A stretch of 64,000 bases of DNA from Nitrobacteraceae bacterium AZCC 2146 (GCA_036924855.1 JBAGRP010000001.1:6622001-6686000), one strand, 5' to 3'; counted from the stretch's first letter, positions 9,374-18,847 are shown. The notes: generated by a model not told the origin, from the sequence alone. Translations and numbers: made by a program.

Positions 9374-10366
9374 ATGAAGTTATTTAGCCGCACGCTTGCG
9401 ACCGCCGGTCTGGCGGCGCTCGTCGGCCTCGGGGCGATTTCTGTTGCCGCCCAGGCCCAAGCCCAGGACTATCCGACCCGCGCCATCACCATGATCGTGC
9501 CGTTCGCCGCAGGTGGTCCCACCGACGTCATCGCCCGGATCGTCACCGGCCACATGGCGCAGACGCTGGGCCAGAGCATCATCATCGAGAACGTGGTCGG
9601 CGCCGGCGGCACCACCGCGACGACGCGCGCCGCGCGCGCCACCAATGACGGTTACACGCTGATCACCGGCCACATGGGCACCCACGCTGCGTCGGTGCCG
9701 CTGTACCCCAAGCTTGCCTATCATCCGGAAAAGGACTTTGAGCCGGTCGCGCTGCTCGCGGGCACGCCGATCCTGATCCTCGCGCGCAAGGACTTTGCGC
9801 CGAAGGATCTCAAGGAATTCATCACCTATGTGAAGGCCAACACCGCGAAGCTCAACGCGGCGCATGCCGGCATCGGTTCGGTGTCGCATGTGTCGTGCGA
9901 ATTGCTGAATTCGGTGCTCGACATCAAGCCGACCGGCGTTCCCTTCAACGGCACCGGTCCGGCGATGAACGCGCTGGTCGGTGGTCAGGTCGATTACATG
10001 TGCGACCAGATCGTCAACGCCGTGCCGCAGATCAATGGCGGCACCATCAAGTCCTACGCGATCGCGACGCCGGAGCGCAATCCGTCGCTGCCGGACCTGC
10101 CGACCACCGCGGAAGCCGGACTGCCGGCGTTCCAGGCGCAGGCGTGGAATGCGATCTTCGCCCCGAAAGGCACGTCGCCGGCGATCGTCGCCAAGCTCAA
10201 TGCCGCGGCCGTGAAGGCGCTGGACGACGAAAACGTCCGCAAGCGGCTGCTCGAGCTCGGCAGCGTGATCCCGAAGCCGGCGGAACGTACCCCGGAAGCG
10301 CTGGCAGCGCTGGTGAAGAGCGAGATCGCCAAATGGACGCCGGTGCTGAAGCAGGCGTCGAACTAA
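9374..10366 (+). CDS. tctC: Tripartite tricarboxylate transporter binding protein (Bug/TctC family)
   Basis: 330-residue periplasmic binding protein. A signal peptide (KLFSRTLATAGLAALVGLG then AQAQAQD) is followed by YPTRAITMIVPFAAGGPTDVIAR, the conserved start of Bug proteins, and by GAGGTTATTRAARATNDGYTL. These proteins bind di- or tricarboxylates, aromatic acids or similar compounds; the ligand cannot be predicted. GGGGAGG lies ahead of the ATG. A strong terminator hairpin follows at 10394-10419. Confidence 0.93.
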   Translation: MKLFSRTLATAGLAALVGLGAISVAAQAQAQDYPTRAITMIVPFAAGGPTDVIARIVTGHMAQTLGQSIIIENVVGAGGTTATTRAARATNDGYTLITGHMGTHAASVPLYPKLAYHPEKDFEPVALLAGTPILILARKDFAPKDLKEFITYVKANTAKLNAAHAGIGSVSHVSCELLNSVLDIKPTGVPFNGTGPAMNALVGGQVDYMCDQIVNAVPQINGGTIKSYAIATPERNPSLPDLPTTAEAGLPAFQAQAWNAIFAPKGTSPAIVAKLNAAAVKALDDENVRKRLLELGSVIPKPAERTPEALAALVKSEIAKWTPVLKQASN

Positions 10367-10393
10367 GCCGAAGCGGAATTCTCGTCTGATTTC

Positions 10394-10419
10394 AAGGGCC
10401 GGATGCAGATCCGGCCCTT
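10394..10419 (+). terminator. Terminator hairpin after tctC
   Basis: AAGGGCCGGAT pairs with ATCCGGCCCTT around the tetraloop GCAG, followed by GTCGTTTG. The 11-bp perfect stem directly after tctC fits transcription termination, although the U-tract is interrupted. Confidence 0.7.
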
Positions 10420-10528
10420 GTCGTTTGTGCGGCGGGTGCGCACTTTTCCGGGTATAATCCGGGAATCGCCGTGTCGAATGGCGGGCCGGAGCGATAAGTT
10501 CGCCGGCTCAAAACCCGCAAGATCGATC

Positions 10529-11323
10529 ATGAACCAGTATCACGACCTGCTAGAGCGAATTCTCAGCGACGGCGCCGAAAAGCACGACCGCACCGGCACC
10601 GGTACGCTGTCGGTGTTCGGCCACCAGATGCGCTTCAATCTGGCCGCCGGCTTTCCGATGCTGACCACCAAGAAGCTGCCGTTGAAGGCGATCATCCACG
10701 AATTGCTGTGGTTTCTCGCCGGCGACACCAACATCAAATATCTCAAGGACAACGGCGTCTCGATCTGGGACGAGTGGGCCGACGCCAATGGTGATCTCGG
10801 CCCGGTCTATGGCTCGCAATGGCGATCCTGGCCGGCCGCCGACGGCCGCAGCATCGACCAGATTTCCAACGTCATCGACATGATCAAGCGCAATCCGGAT
10901 TCGCGCCGGCTGATCGTGACGGCGTGGAATCCCGCCGACGTCGACAAGATGGCGCTGCCGCCGTGCCACTGTCTGTTTCAATTCTATGTCGCGAACGGCA
11001 GGCTGTCGTGCCAGCTGTATCAGCGCTCGGCCGACGTGTTCCTCGGGGTGCCCTTCAACATCGCGTCCTACGCGCTGCTGACGATGATGGTCGCGCAGGT
11101 CACGGGCCTGAAGGCCGGCGACTTTGTCCACACGCTCGGCGACGCGCATCTGTACTCCAACCATCTGGAGCAGGCGCGGCTGCAACTGACCCGCCCGACG
11201 CGTGCGCTGCCGGTGATGAAAATCAATCCGGCCGTGAAGGACATCTTCGCCTTCCGCTACGAAGATTTTGCGCTCGAAGGCTACGACCCGCATCCGCATA
11301 TCAAGGCCGAGGTCGCGGTGTGA
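10529..11323 (+). CDS. thyA: Thymidylate synthase
   Basis: 264-residue ThyA, which methylates dUMP to dTMP with methylene-tetrahydrofolate in the cytoplasm. The catalytic cysteine lies in [13 protein letters not shown] (about residue 148), and the dUMP/folate-binding signature [18 protein letters not shown] follows. The length is the same as E. coli ThyA. The ATG at 10529 gives the canonical start [12 protein letters not shown]; an upstream open frame to 10403 is not needed. The last codons overlap the GTG start of folA by four bases, so the dihydrofolate made here is recycled by a coupled enzyme. Confidence 0.97.
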   Translation: MNQYHDLLERILSDGAEKHDRTGTGTLSVFGHQMRFNLAAGFPMLTTKKLPLKAIIHELLWFLAGDTNIKYLKDNGVSIWDEWADANGDLGPVYGSQWRSWPAADGRSIDQISNVIDMIKRNPDSRRLIVTAWNPADVDKMALPPCHCLFQFYVANGRLSCQLYQRSADVFLGVPFNIASYALLTMMVAQVTGLKAGDFVHTLGDAHLYSNHLEQARLQLTRPTRALPVMKINPAVKDIFAFRYEDFALEGYDPHPHIKAEVAV

Positions 11324-11856
11324 CCGCGACTAACAAGTCTGTTCCTGACATCGTGCTCATCGTCGCCGTTGCCGAGAATGGCGTGATCGGGCAGGGCAAT
11401 GCAATTCCGTGGCGGCTAAAGTCCGACATGCAGCGCTTCAAGGCGCTGACAATGGGCAAGCCCATTGTGATGGGGCGCAAGACCTTCGAGTCGCTGCGCA
11501 AGCCGTTGCCGGGGCGAACCAACATCGTCGTCACCCGCAATGCCGGGTTTCAGGCCGCCGGTGCGGTGGTGACCACATCGTTCGCATCTGCCCGTTCGGT
11601 CGCTCTCGGCGACGCGCTGCGGCGTTTAGCCACTGAGATTGCGGTGATCGGCGGCGCGGAGATTTACGCGCAATGGATGGGTGTGGCCGACCGGCTCGAG
11701 ATCACCGAAGTCCACGCCCGGCCGGAAGGTGATACGCACCTGCCGCCCATTGATCCTGCGGTGTGGGAAGAGTTCGCGCGCGTCCGGCATCCGGCCGCGG
11801 CCGAGGACAGCGCCGATTTCTCCTATGTGACATATCGCCGGCGCTCGCCGCGTTAA
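11320..11856 (+). CDS. folA: Dihydrofolate reductase
   Basis: 178-residue DHFR, which regenerates tetrahydrofolate with NADPH. The Met20-loop region [21 protein letters not shown] includes the active-site Asp, followed by [14 protein letters not shown] (NADPH site) and [13 protein letters not shown]. The start is the GTG at 11320, formed inside GTGA with the thyA stop, and it gives [17 protein letters not shown]. The thyA-folA order with overlap is a common folate operon. A C-terminal YVTYRRR matches the last beta strand. Confidence 0.95.
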   Translation: MTATNKSVPDIVLIVAVAENGVIGQGNAIPWRLKSDMQRFKALTMGKPIVMGRKTFESLRKPLPGRTNIVVTRNAGFQAAGAVVTTSFASARSVALGDALRRLATEIAVIGGAEIYAQWMGVADRLEITEVHARPEGDTHLPPIDPAVWEEFARVRHPAAAEDSADFSYVTYRRRSPR

Positions 11857-11877
11857 CCGCGTTTCCGGCTGTTAACA

Positions 11878-11905
11878 TTGACAATTGTGGCTTTAAGCAT
11901 AGCTC
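11878..11905 (+). promoter_or_regulatory. Candidate sigma-70 promoter ahead of hflK
   Basis: TTGACA (11878-11883) is followed after 16 bases by TAGCTC (11900-11905). The -35 is perfect and the -10 is weak. It sits in the gap between folA and hflK, about 100 bp before the hflK start. Confidence 0.4.
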
Positions 11906-12006
11906 CAGCGTTCCAGAACCCGCGTTGTAAGAGCGGGGGCCGTCCCCTATAAAGCCGTCCAGATGTGGCGAGACCGGTTGTCCGGTTCGCGCAGAGGAGA
12001 TTGTGA

Positions 12007-13155
12007 ATGCCGTGGAAGAATCAAGGCGGAGGTCCGTGGAGCTCTGGTCCGAAGGGACCATGGGGTTCCGGTCCGCAATCGTCCGGACCGAGGCCGCCTG
12101 ATCTCGAAGACCTTCTGCGACGCGGCCAGGATCGTCTGCAGTCGCTGTTGCCCGGCGGATTTGTCAGCGGCGCGGGCATCACGCTGGTGCTGTTGGCCGC
12201 GCTGGCGATCTGGGGCCTGTCCGGATTCTTCCGGGTGCAGTCCGAAGAACTCGGCGTCGTGTTGCGCTTCGGCAAGCATGTGCGCACCGTGCAGCCCGGC
12301 CTGAACTACCATCTGCCCTATCCGATCGAGACCGTGCTGCTGCCGAAGGCACTGCGTGTCTCGACGCTGAGCATCGGTATGTCGCTGATCGACGATCCCG
12401 CGCGCCGCGGTCGCACCATGCGCGACGTGCCCGAGGAAAGCCTGATGCTGACCGGCGACGAGAACATCGTCGACGTCGACTTCACCGTGCTGTGGCGGAT
12501 CAAGCCGGACGGCGTCGGCAATTTCCTGTTCAACATCCAGAACCCCGAAGGCACCGTGAAAGCGGTCGCCGAAAGCGCAATGCGCGAGGTGGTTGGTCGC
12601 GCCAACATTCAACCGATCCTGACCGGCGCCCGCACCACCACCGAAGCCGGCGTGCAGGAATTGATGCAGAAGACACTCGACAGCTACGGCTCGGGTGTTC
12701 TGGTGCAGCAGGTGCAGATGCAGAAGGTCGATCCGCCGGCCCAGGTGATCGACGCCTTCCGCGACGTGCAGGCGGCGCGCGCCGATCTCGAGCGTCTGCA
12801 GAACGAAGCCCAGACCTATGCCAACCGCGTCGTTCCCGATGCGCGCGGCCGCGCCGCGCAGATTCTGCAGGTCGCCGAAGGGTACAGGGAGCAGGCGATC
12901 GCCGAGGCCAAGGGCCAGAGCGCGCGCTTCCTGAAGGTCTATGACGAGTACAAGAAGGCGCCCGACGTCACCCGTCAGCGCATCTACCTGGAAACCATGG
13001 AGCGGATTCTCGGCGGCGCCGAGAAGCTGGTCTATGACGGCGGCACGGGCAGCTCGCAAGGCGTCGTGCCCTATCTTCCCCTGAATGAACTGACGCCGCG
13101 GCGTCAGCCTCCGGCGCCATCTGGTCAGCCTCAGCCAAGCGGGAGCACCCGATGA
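12007..13155 (+). CDS. hflK: FtsH protease regulator HflK
   Basis: 382-residue SPFH-domain membrane protein. The N-terminus is Gly/Pro/Trp rich (MPWKNQGGGPWSSGPKGPWG), as in other HflK proteins, followed by one membrane helix (about residues 58-80) and the SPFH domain beginning SEELGVVLRFGKHVRTVQPGLNYHLP. A helical region rich in Ala/Glu (residues 250-320) follows. HflK and HflC form the large cage around FtsH that restricts access to membrane substrates. Its stop overlaps the hflC start (ATGA), so the subunits are translationally coupled. Confidence 0.95.
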   Translation: MPWKNQGGGPWSSGPKGPWGSGPQSSGPRPPDLEDLLRRGQDRLQSLLPGGFVSGAGITLVLLAALAIWGLSGFFRVQSEELGVVLRFGKHVRTVQPGLNYHLPYPIETVLLPKALRVSTLSIGMSLIDDPARRGRTMRDVPEESLMLTGDENIVDVDFTVLWRIKPDGVGNFLFNIQNPEGTVKAVAESAMREVVGRANIQPILTGARTTTEAGVQELMQKTLDSYGSGVLVQQVQMQKVDPPAQVIDAFRDVQAARADLERLQNEAQTYANRVVPDARGRAAQILQVAEGYREQAIAEAKGQSARFLKVYDEYKKAPDVTRQRIYLETMERILGGAEKLVYDGGTGSSQGVVPYLPLNELTPRRQPPAPSGQPQPSGSTR

Positions 13156-14042
13156 AGTCCGGAATTTCAGGTATCGTCGCACTGATCGTGCTGCTCGCCG
13201 TCATCATCGTCGGCTACAGCTCGCTGTTCACCGTGCGCCAGACCGAGCAAGTGCTGGTGGTGCGACTCGGTGAGCCGGTCAAAGTCGTCACGGAGCCGGG
13301 GCTGAACTACAAGTGGCCGTTCATCGACAGCGTGATCAGCATCGACAAACGGATTCTCGATCTGGAAAACCCGGCGCAGGAAGTCATCGCGTCGGATCAG
13401 AAGCGCCTCGTCGTCGATGCCTTCGCCCGCTACCGCATCAAGAACGCGCTGCGTTTCTATCAGAGCATCGGTTCGATCCAGTCGGCCAATATCCAGCTCA
13501 CCACGCTGCTCAACGCGTCGCTGCGCCGCGTGCTCGGCGAGGTCACCTTCATCCAGGTCGTGCGTGATGAGCGCGAAGGCCTGATGAACAAGATCCGCGA
13601 CCAGCTCGACAAGGAAGCCGACGGCTACGGCATCTCCGTGGTCGACGTCCGCATCCGCCGCGCCGATCTGCCTGAGCAGAACAGCCAGGCGGTCTATCAG
13701 CGGATGCAGACCGAGCGTCAGCGCGAAGCGGCTGAATTCCGCGCGCAGGGCGGCCAGAAGGCGCAGGAGATCCGCTCCAAGGCCGATCGTGAAGCGACGG
13801 TGATCATCGCCGACGCCAACTCCACGGCCGAGCAGGTGCGCGGCACCGGCGACGGCGAGCGCAACCGGCTGTTCGCGGAAGCCTATGGCAAGGACGCCGA
13901 CTTCTTCGCGTTCTATCGCTCGATGACGGCCTACGAGAACGGGTTGAAGAGCAACGATACCCGCTTCCTGCTGCGGCCGGATTCGGAGTTCTTCCGTTTC
14001 TTCGCCAATCCGTCGGGAAAGCCCGCCGCCGCGAAGCCGTAA
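13152..14042 (+). CDS. hflC: FtsH protease regulator HflC
   Basis: 296-residue partner of HflK. An N-terminal membrane helix (IVALIVLLAVIIVGYSSLF) leads into the SPFH domain (TEQVLVVRLGEPVKVVTEPGLNYKWPFID). The motif VVDVRIRRADLPEQNSQAVYQRMQTER is conserved in HflC, and the C-terminal helix is rich in Ala/Glu/Arg. The length is normal for the family. It follows hflK with a four-base overlap, and a long bulged hairpin (14118-14166) follows it. Confidence 0.95.
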   Translation: MKSGISGIVALIVLLAVIIVGYSSLFTVRQTEQVLVVRLGEPVKVVTEPGLNYKWPFIDSVISIDKRILDLENPAQEVIASDQKRLVVDAFARYRIKNALRFYQSIGSIQSANIQLTTLLNASLRRVLGEVTFIQVVRDEREGLMNKIRDQLDKEADGYGISVVDVRIRRADLPEQNSQAVYQRMQTERQREAAEFRAQGGQKAQEIRSKADREATVIIADANSTAEQVRGTGDGERNRLFAEAYGKDADFFAFYRSMTAYENGLKSNDTRFLLRPDSEFFRFFANPSGKPAAAKP

Positions 14043-14117
14043 GGCGAACGCCTCCGCGCTCGTTCAGCATACGCAAATACCTGTTTTGCGTTCGCTCTCG
14101 CTCTGATCTATGGATGG

Positions 14118-14166
14118 GCGCGCCTGAGCGGTTCGGTTAATCCCGAACCGCTCCCAGCAGGCGCGC
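14118..14166. repeat. Two-tier inverted repeat between hflC and the DUF2065 gene
   Basis: GCGCGCCTG (14118-14126) pairs with CAGGCGCGC (14158-14166), and inside it AGCGGTTCGG (14127-14136) pairs with CCGAACCGCT (14143-14152) around TTAATC. Together they make a 19-bp stem with a five-base bulge. No U-tract follows, so this may be a bidirectional or RNA-processing structure separating hflKC from DUF2065-degP. Confidence 0.6.
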
Positions 14167-14215
14167 TTCGTTATAAAAAGCGCTCAGGGTGCGAACGTTC
14201 GGGAGTTGAAGTCGG

Positions 14216-14416
14216 ATGAGGTCCATAGCGTTCGCCGACTTCCTCATCGGCATCGGTATTCTGTTCGTGCTGGAAGGCATCCTGTTCCTGGCAATTCCCG
14301 GCTGGATGCGGCGGGCGATGAAAAGCGCGCTGGCGACGCCGGACAACATTCTGCGCATCGCCGGCATCGGCTCCGCGATCGCAGGCCTGATCCTGATCTG
14401 GATCGTGCGCCGCTAG
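14216..14416 (+). CDS. DUF2065 family small membrane protein
   Basis: 66-residue protein with two predicted membrane helices (DFLIGIGILFVLEGILFLAIPG and ILRIAGIGSAIAGLILIWIV) and a short basic loop. It matches the DUF2065 (YjeT-like) family that often accompanies hflK-hflC. The function is unknown; the context points to membrane protein quality control. There is no overlap with its neighbours. Confidence 0.82.
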   Translation: MRSIAFADFLIGIGILFVLEGILFLAIPGWMRRAMKSALATPDNILRIAGIGSAIAGLILIWIVRR

Positions 14417-14612
14417 GCCAGCCCGCCGGACAGCCTCCCTGTTCAAAAATGCCTGTCCGATCAACGCGATCGTGTAACCCTGCGTCCGCATTTCGCCGCA
14501 ATCGACAGCCCTGATAGAAGCCGCATCTGCGGGCCCTCGAAGGCTTGCGCCGACGCGTGGTTCGGGCGCACTCTTCATCAAATTGCCGACTCTCTTCAGG
14601 AGCGTTTCTCAC

Positions 14613-16130
14613 ATGTCCATCGCGATTCCAGCCTTGAGCTATCGCCTTCGCCCGCTGCTGACGGCGCTCTGCCTCGGCACCGCGGTTGCCACGTTCTCCG
14701 CACCGGCATTTGCGCGCGGTCCCGACGGGATCGCCGACGTCGCGGAAAAGGTGATCGATGCGGTGGTCAATATTTCCACCACGCAGACCGTGGAGGCCAA
14801 GGGCGGCGGCGGCAACAGCGGGGAAAATAACCGGGGGGCGATGCCTCAATTGCCGCCGGGCTCGCCGTTCGAGGAGTTCTTCGACGACTTCTTCAAGAAC
14901 CGCCGCGGCGGTCCGGGTGGCGACAAGAACGGCGGCCTGCAGCCGCGCAAGACCAATTCGCTCGGTTCCGGCTTCATCATCGACACCTCCGGCATCGTGG
15001 TTACCAACAACCACGTCATTGCCGACGCCGACGAGATCAACGTCATTCTCAACGACGGCACCAAGATCAAGGCCGAACTGGTCGGGGTCGACAAGAAGAC
15101 CGATCTGGCGGTTCTGAAGTTCAAGCCGGTCAAACCGCTGGTCGCGGTGAAGTTCGGCGATTCCGAAAAGCTGCGGCTCGGCGAATGGGTGATCGCGATC
15201 GGCAACCCGTTCAGCCTCGGCGGCACCGTCACCGCCGGCATCGTCTCGGCGCGCAACCGCGATATCAATTCCGGCCCCTATGACAGTTACATCCAGACCG
15301 ACGCCTCGATCAACCGCGGCAATTCCGGCGGCCCGCTGTTCAACCTCGATGGCGACGTCATCGGCGTCAACACGCTGATCATCTCGCCGTCGGGCGGCTC
15401 GATCGGCATCGGCTTTGCGGTGCCGTCGAAGACGGTCTCCGTGGTGGTCGATCAGCTCCGCCAGTTCGGCGAATTGCGCCGCGGCTGGCTCGGCGTCCGC
15501 ATCCAGCAGGTCACCGACGAGATCGCCGAGAGCCTCAACATCAAGCCCGCGCGCGGCGCGCTGATCGCCGGCGTCGATGACAAGGGCCCGGCAAAGCCCG
15601 CCGGCATCGAGCCCGGCGACGTCGTCGTCAAGTTCGACGGCAAGGAGGTCAAGGAGCCGAAGGATCTGTCGCGCATCGTCGCCGATACCACAGTCGGCAA
15701 GGCCGTCGATGTGCTCATCATCCGCAAGGGCAAGGAAGAGACCAAGCAGGTCACGCTCGGCCGGCTCGACGATGGCGACAAGGCCGTGCAGGCTTCGGTG
15801 AAGACCGCGCCGGAAGCCGAGAAGCCGGCGACCCAGAAGGCGCTCGGCCTCGATCTCACCGGGCTCAGCAAGGATCTGCGCACCCGCTACAAGATCAAGG
15901 ATAGCGTCAAGGGCGTGATCGTCACCGGCGTCGACAGCGGCTCCGACGCCGCCGAGAAGCGGCTCGCTGCCGGCGACGTCATTGTCGAAGTCGCGCAGGA
16001 AGCCGTCACCAACGCCGGCGACGTCAAGAAGCGCGTCGACCAGTTGAAGAAGGACGGCAAGAAGTCCGTGCTGCTGCTGGTGTCGAACGCCGACGGCGAA
16101 TTGCGGTTCGTGGCACTGAGCGTGCAGTAG
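14613..16130 (+). CDS. degP: Do-family periplasmic serine protease DegP/HtrA
   Basis: 505-residue protein with a signal peptide (cleavage expected after SAPAFA). The trypsin-like domain carries the triad His in VVTNNHVIADADE, Asp in KKTDLAVLKFKPV and Ser in INRGNSGGPLFNLDGDV. Two PDZ domains follow (around residues 285-375 and 410-500). It degrades or refolds misfolded envelope proteins. The ATG at 14613 is preceded by AGGAG. The linkage hflK-hflC-DUF2065-degP suggests a shared envelope-stress function, though the 200-bp gap may hold a separate promoter. Confidence 0.95.
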   Translation: MSIAIPALSYRLRPLLTALCLGTAVATFSAPAFARGPDGIADVAEKVIDAVVNISTTQTVEAKGGGGNSGENNRGAMPQLPPGSPFEEFFDDFFKNRRGGPGGDKNGGLQPRKTNSLGSGFIIDTSGIVVTNNHVIADADEINVILNDGTKIKAELVGVDKKTDLAVLKFKPVKPLVAVKFGDSEKLRLGEWVIAIGNPFSLGGTVTAGIVSARNRDINSGPYDSYIQTDASINRGNSGGPLFNLDGDVIGVNTLIISPSGGSIGIGFAVPSKTVSVVVDQLRQFGELRRGWLGVRIQQVTDEIAESLNIKPARGALIAGVDDKGPAKPAGIEPGDVVVKFDGKEVKEPKDLSRIVADTTVGKAVDVLIIRKGKEETKQVTLGRLDDGDKAVQASVKTAPEAEKPATQKALGLDLTGLSKDLRTRYKIKDSVKGVIVTGVDSGSDAAEKRLAAGDVIVEVAQEAVTNAGDVKKRVDQLKKDGKKSVLLLVSNADGELRFVALSVQ

Positions 16131-16737
16131 CTCTTTTCTTAATCTCTCCCCGCAAGTGCGGGGTGAGGTTAAGAGGGCTTCGCCCTGAATATTCCTCGGC
16201 AGATTCAAACAGCCAAGCCTCCGCATTCTCGCGGCTCATCGAGCCCGAGTTTTGCGGGTGGTTTCCCCTCGAACATGAGGGGTGGCAGCGCGCCGAAAGG
16301 CGCGGGGGTGGTAGATGACGCGATCCGCTTCGCCGCATCGGCGACAAAGCTGAGACCGCGCAACGCCTTTCGGCGCGCTACATCGCAGGCAAGTTTACGC
16401 AGCCTGCGGCTGCTATGGGCGATTTTGGGCGCTGGGACCGTTCTTCCGGGTACAGGTGCGAGCCTCCGACCCGCTGATCCGGCGGGATTTCCCCACCTTC
16501 GCCTGTACCGCGTCCAGCCAACCTGAGTGGCAGGGCCTCGTAGTAGGCCCGGACGGTGACCCAAGGCCTCCCGAGTGCGCAGGGATACGTCCCCCCCACA
16601 CCCGCAGGGCCGCCATCCCATTCCACCGCAAGACGCCTCATGAAGCGCCCTCGCGAAGGGATGCAGGGGAATATAATCAAGATAGGATTGTTGTCGACAA
16701 GGTCGATATGAATTTTTTTCTTCCCGACCCCTCGCCT
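16131..16737. other. Structured noncoding block of unknown identity
   Basis: About 600 bp downstream of degP without a credible gene. It contains many nested inverted repeats: CCCCTCGAACATGAGGGG (16264-16281), CCGCATTCTCGCGG (16222-16235), GGGCCTCGTAGTAGGCCC (16533-16550), GCAGCCTGCGGCTGC (16400-16414), and a perfect 16-bp inverted pair, AGCGCGCCGAAAGGCG near 16288 and CGCCTTTCGGCGCGCT near 16364. Minus-strand open frames exist but have odd composition and no RBS. It could be a long structured RNA, a mobile-element noncoding end, or an old repeat. I cannot match it to rnpB, tmRNA or 6S RNA. Confidence 0.5.
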
Positions 16738-16864
16738 GTCATTCCGGGGCGCGAGCAGCGCCAGCTGCGAGCTAGCCCGGAATCCATATTCTCGACGGTG
16801 GTTATGGATTCCGGGCCCGCGCCACCCGTCGGCTACGCCGACGACTGGCGCGTCCCGGAATGAC
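16738..16864. repeat. Paired GTCATTCCGGG palindromic repeat
   Basis: GTCATTCCGGG at 16738 and CCCGGAATGAC ending at 16864 bracket two hairpin units, one to about 16793 and one from about 16806. Both have GC-rich inner arms. The same arm sequence recurs at 28828, 40569 and, with one change, 25367. This is a REP/BIME-type intergenic element, probably present only outside genes. Confidence 0.8.
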
Positions 16865-16892
16865 GAAGGAGAGGCTGTGTCGTCGCGCGAGT

Positions 16893-16924
16893 ATCCCGGA
16901 TGGCGCTTCGCTTTATCCGGGCTA
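16893..16924. repeat. Short CCCGGAT-type palindrome
   Basis: TCCCGGATGGCGCTTCGCTT and the adjoining TATCCGGGCTAC form a small hairpin unit (arms CCCGGAT and ATCCGGG) just before the serB stop. It resembles common short intergenic palindromes of Bradyrhizobium-type genomes and may double as a 3' end for serB. Confidence 0.5.
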
Positions 16925-16943
16925 CGAAACTACGGGCAGAACC

Positions 16944-17834
16944 TCAGCTCACAAACTCGGACCGCTTGTAGCCCTGCGCATAGAGCAGCGCGGTGAGGTC
17001 GCCGAAGTCGATGCGGCCGTGGGCGGCGGCGGCGACGGCGGGCTTGGCGTGGTAGGCGACGCCGAGGCCGGCGCTTTCGATCATGGCGAGATCGTTGGCG
17101 CCATCGCCGACGACGAGGGTGTCGATGCCATCGACGTCGAAGGATTCACGCAGGTTATCGAGCGTCGCGAGCTTTGCGGCGCGGCCCAGAATCGGCTCGG
17201 CGACCAGGCCCGCGAGTTTGCCGTCTTCCACCAGCAATTCATTGGCGCGGTTTTCCTGAAAGCCGATCAGCGCTGCGACCTTGCTGCTAAACAAGGTGAA
17301 GCCGCCGGAGACCAGGCAGGTATAGGCGCCGTGCGCGCGCATGGTCTGCACCAGTTCGCGACCGCCCGGCGTCAGCGTGATCCGCGTCGCCAGCACCTCA
17401 TCGACGATGGCGACGGGCAGGCCCTTCAGCAGCGCGACGCGCTCGCGCAGCGCCGGCTCGAATTCGATCTCGCCGCGCATGGCGCGTTCGGTAATGGCGG
17501 CGACATGGGCCTTGAGGCCGGCGAAGTCAGCGAGTTCGTCGATGCATTCCTGGCCGATCATGGTGGAATCCATGTCGGCGAGAAAAAGCTTCTTGCGCCG
17601 GTTGGCCGCAGGCTGCACCACAATGTCGATCGGACGATCGCCGCGCGCGGCGCGCAAGCGATCGGCGATGGCCTGAATATCGTCGGTGCTGGTAAAGGTG
17701 ATGTCGGCGGCGATGCCTTCGTGCAGCCAGTGCGGCGTCGCATCGGCGGGCAGGATCGCGCAGGCGCCTTCGATCACGGTGCTTTCGAGCGCGGGATCGG
17801 CGGGATGGCAGATGAGTGTTGCGACGAGAGACAT
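16944..17834 (-). CDS. serB: Phosphoserine phosphatase
   Basis: 296-residue HAD-family enzyme that makes L-serine from phosphoserine in the last step of serine synthesis. The nucleophile motif DMDSTMI is at about residue 89, the SGGFTLFSS motif near 180, and [10 protein letters not shown] near 255 binds Mg. An N-terminal domain of about 80 residues matches the extra domain of long SerB proteins. The ATG at 17834 lies only three bases from the divergent miaA GTG, so promoter and RBS elements of each gene must lie inside the other's coding start. Confidence 0.95.
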   Translation of the reverse strand: MSLVATLICHPADPALESTVIEGACAILPADATPHWLHEGIAADITFTSTDDIQAIADRLRAARGDRPIDIVVQPAANRRKKLFLADMDSTMIGQECIDELADFAGLKAHVAAITERAMRGEIEFEPALRERVALLKGLPVAIVDEVLATRITLTPGGRELVQTMRAHGAYTCLVSGGFTLFSSKVAALIGFQENRANELLVEDGKLAGLVAEPILGRAAKLATLDNLRESFDVDGIDTLVVGDGANDLAMIESAGLGVAYHAKPAVAAAAHGRIDFGDLTALLYAQGYKRSEFVS

Positions 17835-17837
17835 GAC

Positions 17838-18794
17838 GTGAGTTCCGGACCGAACAACAGAGCGCTGCTTATCGCAGGGCCGACCGCCAGCGGCAAGTCG
17901 GCGCTGGCGCTGCGGCTGGCGCGTGCGCACGATGGCGTGATCATCAACACCGACTCCATGCAGGTGTATCGCGACCTGCGGGTGCTCACCGCGCGGCCGA
18001 CGCCTGAAGAGGAGGCGAGGGTTCCACACCGGCTCTATGGCCACGTCGATGCCGCGGTGAATTTTTCCGCTGGCGCATGGGTAGCTGACGCGGCGGCTGT
18101 GCTTGCGGAGGTGCGCGCGCAAAACCGTCTGCCGATTTTTGTCGGCGGCTCCGGGCTGTATTTCAAGGCGCTGACGCGGGGGCTGTCGTCGGTGCCGGCG
18201 ATTGCTCCGGAGGTGCGCGACGATGTGCGCGCGCGGCTGGAGCGGGATGGCCCGGAGGCGTTGCATGCGCAACTGATGATAAGCGATCCCGTCTCGGCCG
18301 AACGGCTCAATCCGCGCGACCGCACCCGTATCGCCCGCGCGTTGGAGGTGGTGGAAGCGACCGGGCGTTCGCTCACCGATTGGCATCGCGACGGCCTGCC
18401 TCCGCTGCTGCCGCCGGACGACATCGCCGCGCTGTTTCTCGCACCGGAGCGCGACGACCTCTATGCACGGATCGATGCGCGGTTCGATATCATGCTGAAA
18501 GCAGGCGCGCTGGACGAAGTCGCGGCATTGGCATCGCGAAATCTCGATCCGCTGCTGCCGGCGATGAAGGCCCATGGCGTGCCGGCGCTGATCCGGCATC
18601 TGCAAGGCGAGATCACGCAGGAAGAGGCGGCGGTGATCGGCCGCGCCGATACGCGGCATTACGCCAAACGGCAGTTCACCTGGTTCAGGCATCAGCTACC
18701 GGAATTCGAATGGATGAAGCCGGAGGCGGCGGGCGCATGGCTGGGTGAGCAATTTTCGCGCTCGCCCAACGCCCAAGACCCCGCTACTCTCTAA
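17838..18794 (+). CDS. miaA: tRNA dimethylallyltransferase
   Basis: 318-residue MiaA, which adds the isopentenyl group to A37 of tRNAs reading UNN codons. The P-loop [12 protein letters not shown] is at the start, followed by [11 protein letters not shown] (catalytic Asp), [16 protein letters not shown] and [12 protein letters not shown]. The C-terminal [14 protein letters not shown] contains the expected tRNA-binding segment. The likely start is the GTG at 17838 ([15 protein letters not shown]); the frame is open far upstream only as the antisense of serB. It lies just ahead of the ilvB promoter. Confidence 0.94.
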   Translation: MSSGPNNRALLIAGPTASGKSALALRLARAHDGVIINTDSMQVYRDLRVLTARPTPEEEARVPHRLYGHVDAAVNFSAGAWVADAAAVLAEVRAQNRLPIFVGGSGLYFKALTRGLSSVPAIAPEVRDDVRARLERDGPEALHAQLMISDPVSAERLNPRDRTRIARALEVVEATGRSLTDWHRDGLPPLLPPDDIAALFLAPERDDLYARIDARFDIMLKAGALDEVAALASRNLDPLLPAMKAHGVPALIRHLQGEITQEEAAVIGRADTRHYAKRQFTWFRHQLPEFEWMKPEAAGAWLGEQFSRSPNAQDPATL

Positions 18795-18819
18795 AAATCG
18801 CGTTTCAGCCGCCTCTCCC

Positions 18820-18847
18820 TTGACATCCCGGGTTTGGCAGCTATGTT
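18820..18847 (+). promoter_or_regulatory. Promoter of the ilvB leader
   Basis: TTGACA (18820-18825), a 16-base spacer and TATGTT (18842-18847) form one of the best sigma-70-type promoters in the window. Transcription should start near 18854, giving a leader of about 210 nt before ilvB. Confidence 0.75.

Noticed and set aside
14244..16226. Minus-strand open frame of 660 codons opposite degP
   Set aside because: It mirrors the degP coding frame, has a highly biased composition and no family match; it is a shadow of GC-rich coding DNA.
16205..16680. Minus-strand open frames in the hairpin block
   Set aside because: Composition and lack of RBS or family make them unlikely proteins; the palindromes explain the sequence better as RNA or repeat.
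16131..16737. RNase P RNA, tmRNA or 6S RNA
   Set aside because: The hallmark GAGGAAAGTCCGG core of rnpB and the tag frame or acceptor arm of tmRNA are absent, and no 6S-like single long duplex is seen.
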